Program-made: the position numbers and the translations under genes
Source: Drechslerella dactyloides
Taxonomy: Eukaryota > Ascomycota > Orbiliomycetes > Orbiliales > Orbiliaceae
Assembly (NCBI GenBank): GCA_020064725.1
Contig: JAGTWJ010000019.1
Span: forward strand, 2,852,001 to 2,916,000
Direction of reading: 5' to 3'
Length of the DNA stretch: 64,000 bases
Notes under the pieces: model-generated
The model's input: only the letters and a program-made list of their open reading frames with translations
Database searches by the model: none
What the model was told of the DNA's origin: nothing
Shown: positions 25,001-36,551 of the stretch, piece by piece
Numbering within the stretch: position 1 is the first letter of the stretch
Layout of the letters: each line of letters starts with the position of its first letter

Positions 25001-27281
25001 GTGGAAAAATGCACCGCTATCGTTAAACCGAGTGCCTTGCATATGCACGTCCGGTTTGTCTGTGCTTGGATCTGAATCTATACCTTTAACCCTCACAATC
25101 TGTGGGAACAAAGATCCCGTAGTTGTCCCATCGTATACCCGCAGTCCTCCAAGACTGATTTCCGATAGGAAAGAATCAGGGCGTTGGACGAACGCAGATT
25201 TGAAATCGTCAAATAGTAATGAGACGATCTCAGTTGCTTCAGTACTGTGGGGATTACGTTTGAGCGTGAAGCTCCCGGTTTCGAGACACGCCTCCAATTC
25301 CATCTTGATGGAATCTCGGGGTAGATCTATGCTTTCGGCCAGTGATTTTTTTTCATCCCAATCGATAGCATCATAGAGTTCCTGACGTTGTTGCTCCGTC
25401 ATGGTAGCATCGTCAGCCGCCTCGGTACTGGCGGCTGCGGGGGCGGCGCCCCAAGCCCAGGCGAGCCAACCTTGAGGCTGCTGTTGCTGCGGCTTCTTGA
25501 CGACGACGCGTTCCTTGCGGAGTTGATTGCGAGCTAAAGATCGATAGAACCTTAGATCTTCGTAAGAGAGTTTCCACTCCAGCTTCTTGAGGTCCTCCGC
25601 CTCGTTTGGAGGAAGAGGCTCTGATTTCTTCTTTTTTTTGAAAAGGCGGATATATTTAAGTCTGTCGTCTCTTCGTTCTTTGAAGTAGCCCCAGGTCCAC
25701 TTCTTATTCTTTTCGTGAATCTCATTCCGAACGGCTGTGATAGCAAATCTCAGCCAGGCTCTGGTATCTTCTTTCAATGTGACTTTGGGTCGGAACTTCT
25801 TGTATTGCTGATGGCGTATATAGAAGTGGAACAAGTCAATAAGCATGAGAGAGTCGCGATATTGGTGTTCGTCTAGGACGAAGCCAATTTCGTCGAATAG
25901 CATTCGAGCCTTCAACTTTGGGGTGTCATGGGACGGCGTTTTGCAAAGTTCGAGTCTCGCCTCGCCGCTGACAGGTTTCAGAACAAATTGCTGGTTTTCG
26001 GATGGCTGATTCTGTTTGGCTATAAGACGGGGAAACTCTGTCAAGATATCTTCATGTGGGCCGCCTCCGAGAAGCGTCGTATCCGTATTCCAATAAATTG
26101 CAAGCGAGCTAAGCTTTCCTAGCTTGTGGGTAGTAGCAACATTGCCTTGGATGAAAATGGGTTGCCAATTCTCATCTGTCGAAACTGCTGAAAATTCTTC
26201 CAGAGTGAACCCAAGAGCAAAGGGATGCTACACTCAATTGTGGTCATTGTTATTATTATCATCATTATCATCGTTATTATCTGTAAAGGGCAGTTCATCG
26301 GTGCTGATAACCCGGGGGGCCTAAGGTAACGGGGAGCGTTGCAACTTACGCCTGGGGCAGATATCGAATCCTCATAACGAATATGGATGTTTTTGATGGT
26401 AACTTGCAAGTTGTCGACAATCTACAATAGTTATTAGCCGCGGATAGAAGTGAAAGTGACCTCGGTTTCGAGCACCTTTGTAACTAAGGACTCAGTGAAC
26501 GATTGATGTTTCTGCTGTTCCTCCTCGGAAAGCCCTGAGGTTGTTCTCTCGTGGACGAGTTCAGCGCTCTCTAGCTTCTCGAGCTTTAGGGTTTGCCGTC
26601 GACGTTCTTCGTCATCCTCGTCATACTATTGCTAAATTTAGCATGGGATTGTTGGGTTCTCACAAGTCTCTACTATTACCTCTGAGTCCTGTTTCGGAGT
26701 GGCGAGGAGGAAAACATCCTCAATTGTGACCTTGACGGGTTTGTTCTTGAGGTTGCTCCAAGGGATTCTTTATTCGTTGGAGATGATCAGACACTCTATT
26801 TCATCGTAGCGGCTTCATTGCGGGGGAAGTGCGATATGCTAAACAAATGTGTATCTAAGAAGATATAGAGACAACGTACTTGAGCGTTAAGCGTCCTAGA
26901 TGGCCCTCGGATACATTGAGAGGGAGTTTCATTTGATCCAGCGCCTAATGTTCGAGTTGATTTCGTATCAGCGAGAGAAGCAGGCGAATGAGCTGCAGAG
27001 GACGAGCAACCTCTTTACGTAGTTCGAGATCCCGTAGCTCAACATCGCCGCTGCACGATGGGGAAACAGGAATTAGCGAGTGGAAACCATGCTATAGAGA
27101 CTGTGGGGGCAGCACCTCCAGATTCCGATGTTCAATTGCTTGGGATCGAAATTTCGTATGTACCTAAGATGACGGTAAGTTTGGATAGGCACTCTTCGAT
27201 TTTCAAGGTAGCCATCTTGGGCTGGATAACATACATCCCCAGGAACCGGTTGAGGAGGGTAGCAACCAGGCCTTCCAACAT
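16044..27281 (-). CDS. vps13: Vps13, bridge-type lipid-transfer protein
   Basis: Twenty-five exons sum to 9672 nt, giving 3223 residues. Exons 1-12: 27281-27235, 27163-27116, 27050-27011, 26944-26880, 26767-26680, 26625-26476, 26421-26350, 26227-24080, 24022-22691, 22625-21138, 21078-20980, 20927-20622. Exons 13-25: 20563-20203, 20147-19559, 19506-19364, 19297-19086, 19023-18827, 18758-18563, 18501-18313, 18252-17760, 17700-17014, 16957-16691, 16635-16404, 16335-16226, 16156-16044. The N-terminus MLEGLVATLLNRFLGMYIRN is the chorein signature. The VAB region lies at about residues 2080-2600, the ATG2-like C-terminal region near 2850-3000 (GVMDIFYEPYQGFVMTD), and a PH-like end finishes GPFIPCTDTSRQFLYNKIAL. 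Vps13 channels phospholipids at membrane contact sites between ER, mitochondria, vacuole and endosomes. Two introns are GC-AG. The 122-bp intron 26349-26228 carries a TAA/TGA-like repeat. Confidence 0.95.
20564..20621 (-). other. GC-AG intron in vps13 (between exons 12 and 13)
   Basis: The donor reads GAG|GCAAGG and the acceptor TTTTCTAG. No GT lies at or near the junction, and this phase-0 join restores the conserved order EKMRE-NLNPEGGSGVVGVK. Length 58 bp. Confidence 0.85.
20928..20979 (-). other. GC-AG intron in vps13 (between exons 11 and 12)
   Basis: The donor is CAT|GCAAGT, the strong consensus for GC donors, with acceptor TTGATAG. Using the nearby GT (GTACCT) breaks frame with the only open continuation. 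Length 52 bp. Confidence 0.75.
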
Positions 27282-28351
27282 GTTTGCGGCAGGGCAGGCG
27301 ACGCTGCGGTTCGAGCTCCGGCGATATTTTACGAGTGGGAGGCAGGTTTCTTGAAAGACGGGCGGCTCGCTTGGTCAGACGACGCCGACGCCAGGTCTGA
27401 CCCAGCAGCTGGGTGCGTTTTACGTCCGCAGGTAGTTCGAACTTATGCGTCGACCGTTCTCAGGGTTCAGGTACAGCTGGGGGGCGGATTGGATTCGCGA
27501 ATGATGCGTAACAGGGGAAGGAGGCAGAGGAGGAGGGGAGGAGGGGGAGGAGGGGAAGGGCAGACGTCGAGGGATCGAGCCGTAGCCAGCAGCGTAGCGG
27601 TTCTCAGACTGGAGACGGAGCGTTGCAGCCCACCACGCGACGCCGCCAAGCATTGGGCAACGCCGCCGTCGGCCGGGGGGCGGATTAGGTAATATACGAT
27701 AATGGCGATGGCAGGCAGGCCTGAAGCGCTCTTGGTGCATGAGCAAGCGCTCGAGGAAGGACTCGATCACCGATTGGAGCGGTTCAGGTTGGCCTCCGTT
27801 CGGTGCTGAACAGGCATCTGCGCCAACGGTCGTTTGGGCGGGCGGGCAGCCAGTCCCGGACGGCTGTGACGTAATCTCAGGACTACCGAGCGCGGTTTCA
27901 TCATGATGATGCAGCCCCACCGCGAACTCGACTTGCGCTCAGGCGCATGCCAGTACGCAGCACTAAGTACCTATAGATATCCCAGAGAGCTTGTGTGAAG
28001 CGAGTAACCGGTTTAAACAGCACGCAATTATCCGAAAAAGGGAGAGCACCAGGAGTAATTGAGGATGCACTGGCCGAATGCTGCTTAGTGGTCGGACATC
28101 GAGTGCTTCTTTCGGCGCACATTACGTGACCACCCGTGTGTACTGCCCTTACCGGTAGATATCGAGAGTAGTAGATACTACTTACCTACCTAATATACTC
28201 CAACCACCATCCGACATACTCGCGCCTCTGACTTGGCACGCGCCTGGAGATAGCAGTGCAGCACGCTACTCGAGACCTCTCCCTCGCATGCGTGCATACT
28301 CGTGAGACTTGCTCGAGTTGACACCGCATCTTGCGACGTTTACCCGCCATC
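27282..28351. other. Divergent promoter region, vps13 / DUF3429 gene
   Basis: This lies between the start codons of two divergent genes. A G-rich purine tract on the plus strand (about 27518-27562; pyrimidines on the vps13 coding strand) could form G-quadruplexes. TACCTACC-type words occur near 28181. Long frames here are compositional. Confidence 0.5.
27518..27562 (+). repeat. G-rich purine tract upstream of vps13
   Basis: Repeated GGAGG/GGGG runs without a pyrimidine for long stretches, about 240 bp upstream of the vps13 ATG. On the coding strand it is a C/T tract, a common element of fungal promoters. Confidence 0.6.
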
Positions 28352-29992
28352 ATGCTCTCGATCCAGAGACTGGCCCGGCCGCAGACAGTGCCAAGCGCCC
28401 TGTGCCGGGCACTTCGAGACAAGTCGTCGCCCTCGCTCCGACGCCGCCTCTTTTCACTCCACCGCCCAGCTGCAACTTCAGAGGCTACGCGTGCATCTAC
28501 ACAGGGTAGACATGGTCTTGCATCGAAAGTTCCGGATCATTTCGTCCAAATTGGGCGCACCAAAGATCGGGCCAGCCGGCTCGGCATCCGCTTTCTCAGG
28601 GTCAGCTCCAGCGCAGGCGCGGGCAACAGCGCGTCCGCTGGACAGGGCTTACGCTCTGCAAAACTGGAGAGCAATCCGGAAGAGGTGTGCTAATTCTCTC
28701 AAATACACAACCAATATATATACTCTCTCCTCAGGCGCCGGATCGCATTTGAATGCTCGGGGAGGTGTATTGCGGGATCGCACGTATCGAGCTTGGTTTG
28801 ATACGGAATTCGTTTAGGTCACGACCGTGAGCTCAATTCGCCCAATCATCGAGACTTCCCAAGCCGCTGAGCATGAGGCCGGCGATAAGGGGCCATCCCT
28901 GGAAGGTGGCCTCCGACATGACTTTGTTCGTCAGCTCTCTCATCCCGCATATCGCAAGTCATCAGAACGCAATATATTCTAACGGTCAGCCCGGCCCGTA
29001 AAACCGCTCCAGTCTGTGATAAGAGACACATTTGCTTTCAAAGAAGTTCCAAAAGAAGTGCTCTTCTTCGGCGGAGCGGGACTTGTGCCCTATGTCGCGA
29101 CGACTGCTTGTTCCATGTACCTCGCCTGGGAGCAAGGCAATATTGCAGAGCACGGGGCCAGTTATTACATAACCTCGGAAACCGCGTCAGCATTACTCGA
29201 GTCTTTGGAGCAGATCCAAGTTGGGTTCGGAGCTGTTATTCTTAGCTTCTTGGGAGCGGTACATTGGGGGCTGGAATTTGCAGCATATGGAGGTTCTGCT
29301 CCGTGAGTTCCCATCCCTCAACCTCAAATCCGTGGTGTCATCCGCGTCCCCAGCTCATCTCTTCGCCCTCTAGGTACAAGAGATATTTTTTGGGCATTCT
29401 CGCTCCAGCTTTGGCTTGGCCCACAGTGTTCATGCCATACGATATCGCCCTGCTCACCCAGTTTCTAGGTTTCACAGGGATGTACTTTGCTGATGCGCGA
29501 GCGACTACGCTTGGTTGGGGTATGTTCGCAAACATTCATATCGCCTTTAGCCGAGGTTTATCAATAGTATACTATTCTAACATGCGTATGCGCCCTAAGC
29601 ACCGCGGTGGTACATGACTTATCGATTTTTCCTTACCTTCATCGTTGGCGCCTGCATTGTGGTGACTTTAATCAGCAGGAGCGCGGTAAGTCATATTTCA
29701 AGCCGCTTGACGGATATACCGTCCAGGTTCACGGAACTTACTATCAATACATCGTCAGATCGGGGTGGGGGGAGAAATAACCGAGGGGCTGAGGGAAAGA
29801 GCCACCAGATCACGACAATCAGAAGGTTTGGAACTCTCCAGGACCGAGTACCGGCGGCTGGCCCAGCGGGAACGGAAGGAGATACAAGCTAAAGCTGAAG
29901 AGGCAAAGCAGAAAGCTGAGAAAGAACTAGCCGAGAAGGAAGCGGAAGTAAAAAGAGCCCGAGAGGCCGCCGCACGAGCCGCTCAGAACTAA
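28352..29992 (+). CDS. DUF3429 mitochondrial inner-membrane protein
   Basis: Six exons (28352-28684, 28818-28925, 29013-29302, 29374-29519, 29600-29685, 29759-29992) encode 398 residues. The N-terminus is Arg/Ser/Leu-rich without acidic residues for its first 20 positions, like a mitochondrial presequence. The DUF3429 core (about residues 148-290) has hydrophobic membrane segments around GGAGLVPYVATTACSMYLA, AVILSFLGAVHWGLEFAAYG, a LAPALAWPTVFMP segment and FFLTFIVGACIVVTL. The C-terminal 75 residues form a charged Lys/Glu/Ala-rich helix or coiled coil. Related proteins are called mitochondrial inner membrane protein 1 in fission yeast; the biochemical role is unknown. The exon 2/3 junction (GTTCGT donor, CTCCAG acceptor) is the least certain; the remaining junctions are clear. 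The family call is strong. Confidence 0.85.
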
Positions 29993-31200
29993 TGCTGGTT
30001 CAGTAAAGGGCCGGCAAGCGGTGGTTACACTATGTGTGCACCTGGGCAGAACTTGGTACTGACTTAGTACTTACTTACTTGAGTACTGCTCACTTGTTTG
30101 ATCGAACGCTATATCCTACTTCGATGGCCTAAGGATGGGTTCCTTTTATCAAATTTTTGTTACAGGCCAGAGGCATCTGGATTACTAGAAACGTATTTTA
30201 TCTATGCGTGCTTAATGAAACTTATTACTTTATGCATCTGGGTAGAGTTGAATTGATCACCTTTTCCGCAACAATAGGGAACCGCTTTACTACCAAGCCA
30301 GGATGGAATAGCAGGATACTCTCTTTAGCCAGTACCTACCGAATGTACTCCAGGATATGTTAACTTGGATGATCAACTATGCGTTTATTGCTATTGTTGT
30401 TGGTCTCGTAAACCGGACCGGTTTGGCTCGCGAGACCAATTGCTATTGACACAGGACCTCTAGGTATTCTGATAGTGATATTGGTGTAGAACCTTCGGAT
30501 ATTTTGAAACTTGTGAATATCCTTTTATATCTCAAGCTTTTTTTGTGTCTCGCTGACAGACCATTCAGGGTTGAAACATTAACCAGTCATCGTCTTAATT
30601 AATGGCAGATGTTGGCTTACCACCCGATGGCAGCGCTGTATCTTTAGTATTTTGATCTCTTATGACATGTATTGTGTCAGCCGCCAAGCTGGCAGGGTAA
30701 ATGAAGCATGAAGAGCCAGCCTTGACAGCTGGGCTGGTGATGATATCATACTTATAGTACGTGTACAGCTCGAGGGGTAGCAGGTGAGCGAGGGTGCGAT
30801 ATAATTGGTCAGAGGCTGGCTCTCAACATGAAACAAATTTGGCGCGGACCGCGCTTTTGCACCGAGCAATGCAACCGCCACGAGATATATTTCTTTCGAA
30901 TACCGAGTATATACATAAGTACTAAGTACGTATGGATACTGACTCGAATGTGGATTTTTGTTACCCGAACAGGCCCGGGAGAGTTTTGAGCATAGTGATG
31001 TGTGTTATAACTGGCGTTATTTGTGTTGTTTGCTTACTTAGTCATCAATAAACGTTGCTTCGCCGCGCAAATGCGGCAGAGAGTTTTTCTTGCGTTTGGT
31101 CGTTCACACCAAACTCTCATTCACCACCACCTTACGAGACTGCACCACCACCACCACCAAGACAGCTGACGTTGCGCCGCTGCCGCGATCTGCTGCGACA
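29993..31200. other. Intergenic, DUF3429 gene to utp14
   Basis: AT-rich sequence with TACTTACTTACTTGAGTACT-type words near 30070 and a strong hairpin at 30400-30439. A (CAC)n-like stretch at about 31126-31160 precedes the utp14 start. No gene is supported. Confidence 0.5.
30400..30439 (+). repeat. Nested inverted repeat / hairpin
   Basis: TTGGTCTCG (30400-30408) pairs perfectly with CGAGACCAA (30431-30439). Inside, AAACCGG (30410-30416) pairs with CCGGTTT (30418-30424). It does not fit a tRNA cloverleaf. It may be a structured 3' UTR element, a terminator-like structure or a protein site. Confidence 0.7.
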
Positions 31201-33228
31201 ATGCCGTCCGTGGTACCTCACTCCGGCGCTGACGAGCTAGATTCGCACTCTGAAGGTAGGCTGTCAGTTTTGTCCAGAAGCTTGCTTCCAGGTCGACCGC
31301 CTTGAACCTGTCCAGGATCATCGTTCTCACTAACACTACGTTTCTGAATCAGCGTCCGACCTGGCGGATCCCGTAGAGTCCCTGCAATCGCCTGCCACTC
31401 TGCTTCAGGCGGTGGGCGCCTTTTCAGCAGCAGCAGCTTCAACCAGGAAAAGGAAACGCGGAGCGCCCGGGCTCAACAAATCAAGTAGAACGTCGCACTT
31501 CCTCCCTGGAAAACTCGATAGCAGCGATGTGGGCACGACTAGCCTGCTTCATCTTGGCTCCCGGCAAAATCAAATCAACGGCTCGAAAGTTTCAGGTCAG
31601 ACCGTTTCTTCTGACGACCGACATCGACTAGAAGCTCCTACCCCGGACGCCCTCCAGCTCCGCCAGAATCGACAAGCTGCATACAAGACTACGAAGGAAA
31701 CGCTCGATAGATGGCTCGATACTGTCAAGTCGATGCGGGACGCGGAACAACTTACCTTCCCTATCGCGAGACAGACCAAGGACTCCTGCATACGCAACCC
31801 CGTGCCTCTCTCGGCTCCGCCGCTTGTTAAATTGGGCAAACCCGCGGGGAATCTAGAGAGTAAGGTTGCGCTGGCCCTCTCTGCGGATGTCCAAGGGTCA
31901 GATAGCAATTTGGAGAAGCAAATACTCACGGCCTCCTCCAAACGTACCAGGGCCGACAAGCGAGCTCAAGTCGCACACCTACGAATGGAACGAGAACTGA
32001 TCATTCGTAGGGAGGCTAAAGCTAAAAGACTGAAACGCATTAAATCAAAAACTTATCGTCGAATCCTGAAGCGTGATGCTCAAAGGATAGCAAACAAGAT
32101 GGGTGAATTTGAAACGGAGATAGATGATGACAGTTTGGCATCCGCTACGAATGATTCCAGTACGCGCGAAGGGATCGCCCCTGAAAATGGCGACCCTGAA
32201 GAACTGCGACTACAACAATACAACGGGAAGCCGACGCGTACGTCAGAGTCCCACCTCTCAAAGATGAAATTCATGGCCGATGCTGAGGAACGCCGCCTAA
32301 GAATCGAAAACATCGATACAATGGCTGATCCTTCCGGCCGACGAATTTTCCATAAGGGGTTGGGTAATGGTGCTACAAAGGCAGGTGCTTTAGATCACCG
32401 GTCTACTACTATTCAGTCCGAATCAGATAGAAGCAATGGGACGCCGTCATCAAGAGCGAACCCCGGAGCACCATCTGCTAAACCAGCGTTGATCTGCGGG
32501 GATACAAATCCTTGGCTTGCGAAGAATGCCGACACTGCTTCTGATGAAACTAAGGCGAACTACAAAGCTAAAGCAGCGCCTACGGATCCAGACCCAGGAT
32601 CTATGTTCGACGCGAGGGAATCAAATATACCTGGGAGCCTTCTCATACCAAGGACTTCGACCGACCAATCATCCCCGAATAGTCACCTCGTCTCCTCATC
32701 GCCGGGTCTATATCCAAGCTTACAGTCTTCGCATAAGAAATCGGACTTGCTCCTCCGCGCTTTTGCAGGCGACAATGTACTACAAGAGGTTCTTAAAGAC
32801 GTGGACGTGCAAGATACATCAGAAGTAGACCGTCCCTCAAGTAGCCTACCTGGTTGGGGAACTTGGAGCAGCTTGACGCGTCCAGCTCGCGGCTCTAGCA
32901 AGGCCAAAAAAGATGTCACTAAACCAAGCTTTAAGAGCGGCAAAGTCATCATCAGCAACAAGTATTCCAAAAAGGTGCCCGATGATCCTTTCCTCAATGT
33001 TTCATCCAAGAGAACAGCCACTGACAATTTGATGGCGTGATCTAGTCTGCTAAATATGTGGCAAGTGGCGTCCCATTCCCATTCGAGACTAGGGAGCAGT
33101 ATGAACGATCGCTTCGGTTCCCAGTGGGACAAGAATGGTCGACAAAACAAGTTCACCAGAATCTTTCTGCACCAAGAACGATTGTAGAGGCAGGCAAAGC
33201 TATCGCCCCACTATCTATCCCACGATAA
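31201..33228 (+). CDS. utp14: Utp14, U3 snoRNP / small-subunit processome protein (short form)
   Basis: Three exons (31201-31255, 31353-32974, 33046-33228) encode 619 residues. Utp14 is a nucleolar factor of the 90S pre-ribosome that activates the helicase Dhr1 during 18S rRNA maturation. Family marks are KETLDRWLDTVKSMRDAEQL, the basic block KRLKRIKSKTYRRILKRDAQ (near residue 225), LLLRAFAGDNV, LPGWGTWS, and the conserved tail SAKYVASGVPFPFETREQYE with SLRFPVGQEWST. Typical fungal Utp14 is near 900 residues with a long acidic N-terminus. Here the N-terminal part before the LDRW motif is only about 110 residues, and the middle is Ser/Thr-rich and poorly conserved. Splicing keeps frame across both introns, so this is probably a real but reduced or divergent protein, not a pseudogene. 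An unrecognised upstream exon cannot be excluded. Confidence 0.85.
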
Positions 33229-33617
33229 CCCTGTTCAAACCATCGCCTAGAGTGTATCGCCTCTACTCAAGCAAATCTGATTACCCGCGCAAACGTGCTC
33301 TGAATATTTTTGAAACCGTGACTGCATATCGGCATTTTACTAATATGGATGTCCGAAAATCCTGGGCCTGCGCCGTTCCACCATAAGTTCGCGTTCCACT
33401 TGGGCAAGAATTGCCATACATTATAAATTAAAGAAGCGGTAAAACAAAACCCTCCGCTCTCTTCCAAACGAAAACAAAAAAATGTATATAGAGGACATGG
33501 CGGCGCCTATTAGGAATGTTGACGCCAAAAATCGTTGCCGGAATCAATGAAACAAATCACAATGAAACAAATTAAAGACACTTGGACAAACCGCTAAGAA
33601 GTCGAGTTTCCTCATCG
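33229..33617. other. Convergent 3' region, utp14 / TOG gene
   Basis: Contains the two 3' UTRs. No coding signal beyond the flanking genes. Confidence 0.5.
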
Positions 33618-36551
33618 TTATGAGACGCCGCGCATGTGCTGTCGAGCTTTCATTTGCTCGATCCGCATCTTGAGCTGTGACGTGACTTGCGCAGCTCGTT
33701 TCCAGTTTTCGTTAGGATCGGTAGCATCCCCCGGGCGAGTATCGCTGTCATTTCTATGCGGCTGCATCCTCTCCCTTCCAGAGGAGCCGGACTCAGAGAT
33801 CGGGCTTCGTATACCATCACGAGCAGAGTACATGCTCATGTTATCTTCAAGATTGTAAGATGGTCCTGCGAGGCTGGATCGATTTCGAGGACGAGAGATG
33901 GCGCTTATTCGTTGATTATGTTCGGAAGAAGCTGAGATACCGGAGGCGCTTGCAGTTCGTTCTCGAGGATACGCGCCAAAGGCATCTTGTGCTAATGGGT
34001 CCGCGAGTTCCGGGTTAGCTGGCGAGCTGGCCCGGCTAAATCTTGCAAGCTCACGCTTCAAGCGATCGATTTCTCTCTGCTTCTTTTCAAGATTTTCTTC
34101 TGCAATCTGGAGATCTGATCTTAGTCGAAGGAGCTGCGTCTCTTTGGCTTTAGTAGAAAGCACATCGTGGGTGTGCTCTTCTCTAAGCTGCGCGTTCTAT
34201 TGGCGCCAGAATATATTAGTTGGGCTCCGCTTCACCAAATCCATGATATCGGAGGGCCTGTACCTGTAGTCGGACCTCATTCAGTTCCTGTAATAGCTTG
34301 TCCTTTTCTGCGCGATGGCCAACTGTCTCACTGAGCCAAGTCTCTTTTTCAAGCCTCAGACGTTCTAGTTCTGCCTTTTCTGCGGGGCTGCTGTTGGACT
34401 CTGGTAATCTTGGGGAATCGGTAGATTTACCATTGGGCTGTGGTGCTTGGAGAGTTCTGGATGTAAGTCCGCCGCGGCCCAGTCCAAATTTTGTAGAGGG
34501 AGGATTATGCGTTGCTCCGTCGTCTATCTGTGTCACTGCGCGAGTTGGCGATGCAAGGCCAGATTGTACCTGCGACTTTTTCCCAGACTTGGATATTTGC
34601 GACTTTGACGGAGCCGCTTTCGTAGCGATTGCTGCTTTTTTTGCTGGGCTAGATGATTCCTCTGCGGGGCTACGGCCCATAGCAGACGAAACCGAGCGAT
34701 TCGACTGAGCTTGGGCGCCTGGTGCCTTGACCACCGCTTTCTTTTTAGCTTGAGGACGAGATGTCGAAGCTGGTGGAGCGCTAGCAGCTTGAACTGGAGG
34801 TTTGTCTTTGGCTTTAACTTGCGCCGTTTCGAAAAATTCCTTGATTTTGGCTTTGCGGATCTCATCGAGTCCATCGAGATACGGATTCATGGCTCTCTCC
34901 CCCATAATTTTCATCAATGTTCCCATTGTTTCGGCAGCCGCTGTACGCGTTGCTTCCAACGTATCCGCCAGCAATTTTGTCACCGTGTCAGAGATCAATT
35001 TGACCTCTGGCTTCGAAGGAGCAATTCTAGTTTCTCTGAGGCAGCGGTTCAGGAATTTTAGCGATTCCAGCTTCACCTGTGGATTTTTGTTTTTTAGCAG
35101 TTCGAGTGTATCTTCAAGATTTTCCGAGAGTGATGTCTATCAATGCATGTCAGTAAATTCCAGAGCTTTTATTTGGGAATGAGTAGACTTCCTTACGGAA
35201 TTGAAAATTGCATCCAGGGCGGCGGCCAGGGCGTCGGCAACTGCTTGTTTTTTTTCCTTCAAGCGTTCGGCTGTTGGGAGGAAAATAAGGGCACGATATC
35301 TCGCAAAGCTGCCTCGCAAGCCTTTTGCAAGACATTCGACACAGTTTGCCGCAACAATCACCACCGTAATGTTCGCATCCTTCATACTTTTAGCAAGAAT
35401 CCTGACAACCTCTGAGAAGTCTTCTTCCCTAATACGCGGAACGTTGACGATGCCATGGAGCACATCGAGACTCTCTTTCCTATCCTTCCATTTCGTAGAG
35501 TTTACCTGGTCCCAGAAGTCTTTCGGGATTTTGCTCGAGATGTCAACAGGTTCGAACAAGTCGAACGCATCTGGTTCACCTTCAGCTTCTCCTTCCGCAT
35601 CATCGCCGTTTCCTGCGTCGGATGATTCCGCGAGTGCTGCTTGTTGTGAACGTAGCAGCCTGGATTGCTTTGGTGACTCTCCCTTAACTTTCTCGAATGC
35701 TTCGTCCAGCTCTTTTTGTTGAACAGGCTTCAGCTCATTGAAGAATATCGGCTTAATGCCATCCTTCAACCATTTGTAGAGCTCGACTGTAAGACTAACT
35801 GCCTCTGCACGAACGTTTTTGTCGCCGTGGGCGAACAATTTTGGTAGCTGTTTCAAAACAGGCTTCGGGTCCACTGTTTTAGTACCGAACTCTCTGTAGA
35901 TGGTGCATAATGCGTTCGTTGTTGCAGCTACGACTTTGGGCATTTTATGAGTAAGGAAAGGCAGCAGCTCGTCTACGACCGGAGAAGGCGTATCCAGTTC
36001 TATGTAGAGTAGTAATACATCGGCCGTCTTCGATTTTGTCGTGGCCTTGGAGGAAACGAGACCCTTTTCGACGAGGGAAGCGATAGTATGTGGTCGTGAC
36101 CTAGACAGTTGGCATTAGGGAAAATTGTCGGACTGGGCTTCGCATGATGGAGCATTAACTTGCCGTAACCCAGCATTAGGTCCGCCGTACTGCAAGAAGG
36201 CATGCCTAAGGCCAACAGAAACATAGTTAGTCTTGTAGAAACCAGCAAGGAGAAAACCATGACCCACAAGCAATTGATCCCCTCTTGCTGGGCTGCAACA
36301 TTCGAGTCTGCAACGATACCCTTCCATACTGAAGGATCATTTAACCAGGGGCGAAAACAGGCGTCACTCTCCGAGCCGGATTTTTCGAATTCTTTCGTAG
36401 TGTCTTCGTATGCTTGTTTGCGGACTTTCCAGATCTGCGCGTGATGTGGTTAGCCTTGGCTTGACGAACCAGTGAAGCTGTCGAGGAGAACCTTGTGGGT
36501 GGCCCTGTCGGTAAGAGGTAGAGAAGAATAGTCTTCTTCCTGGTCGGCCAT
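33618..36551 (-). CDS. alpA: XMAP215/Dis1/TOG microtubule polymerase (Stu2/Alp14/AlpA type)
   Basis: Six exons (36551-36492, 36434-36268, 36205-36164, 36100-35197, 35136-34264, 34196-33618; the third is only 42 nt) encode 874 residues. These proteins bind tubulin through TOG domains and accelerate plus-end growth at spindle poles, kinetochores and cytoplasmic microtubules. Two HEAT-repeat TOG domains are visible. TOG1 (about residues 10-235) begins with the tubulin-contacting Trp in IWKVRKQAYED. TOG2 (about 265-495) begins with DFWDQVNSTKWKDRKESLD. Two TOG domains are usual for dimeric yeast/fungal members. A Ser/Lys/Ala/Pro basic linker (about 525-650) for lattice binding and a coiled-coil dimerisation segment (about 650-745) follow. 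The end (MRIEQMKARQHMRGVS) resembles conserved tails that bind spindle-pole partners. The intron after exon 3 is GC-AG. Confidence 0.93.
36101..36163 (-). other. GC-AG intron in the TOG gene
   Basis: Donor TTACG|GCAAGT and acceptor CTGTCTAG, 63 bp. This join gives the conserved continuation NAGLR-SRPHTIAS in frame. The GT four bases further on (GTTAAT) gives the wrong phase. Confidence 0.85.

Noticed and set aside
30400..30439. tRNA or other structured RNA gene at the hairpin
   Set aside because: No A/B box promoter, wrong stem lengths and no anticodon arm.
31201..33228. utp14 as a pseudogene
   Set aside because: Both introns restore frame and the conserved tail is complete; only the N-terminus is short.
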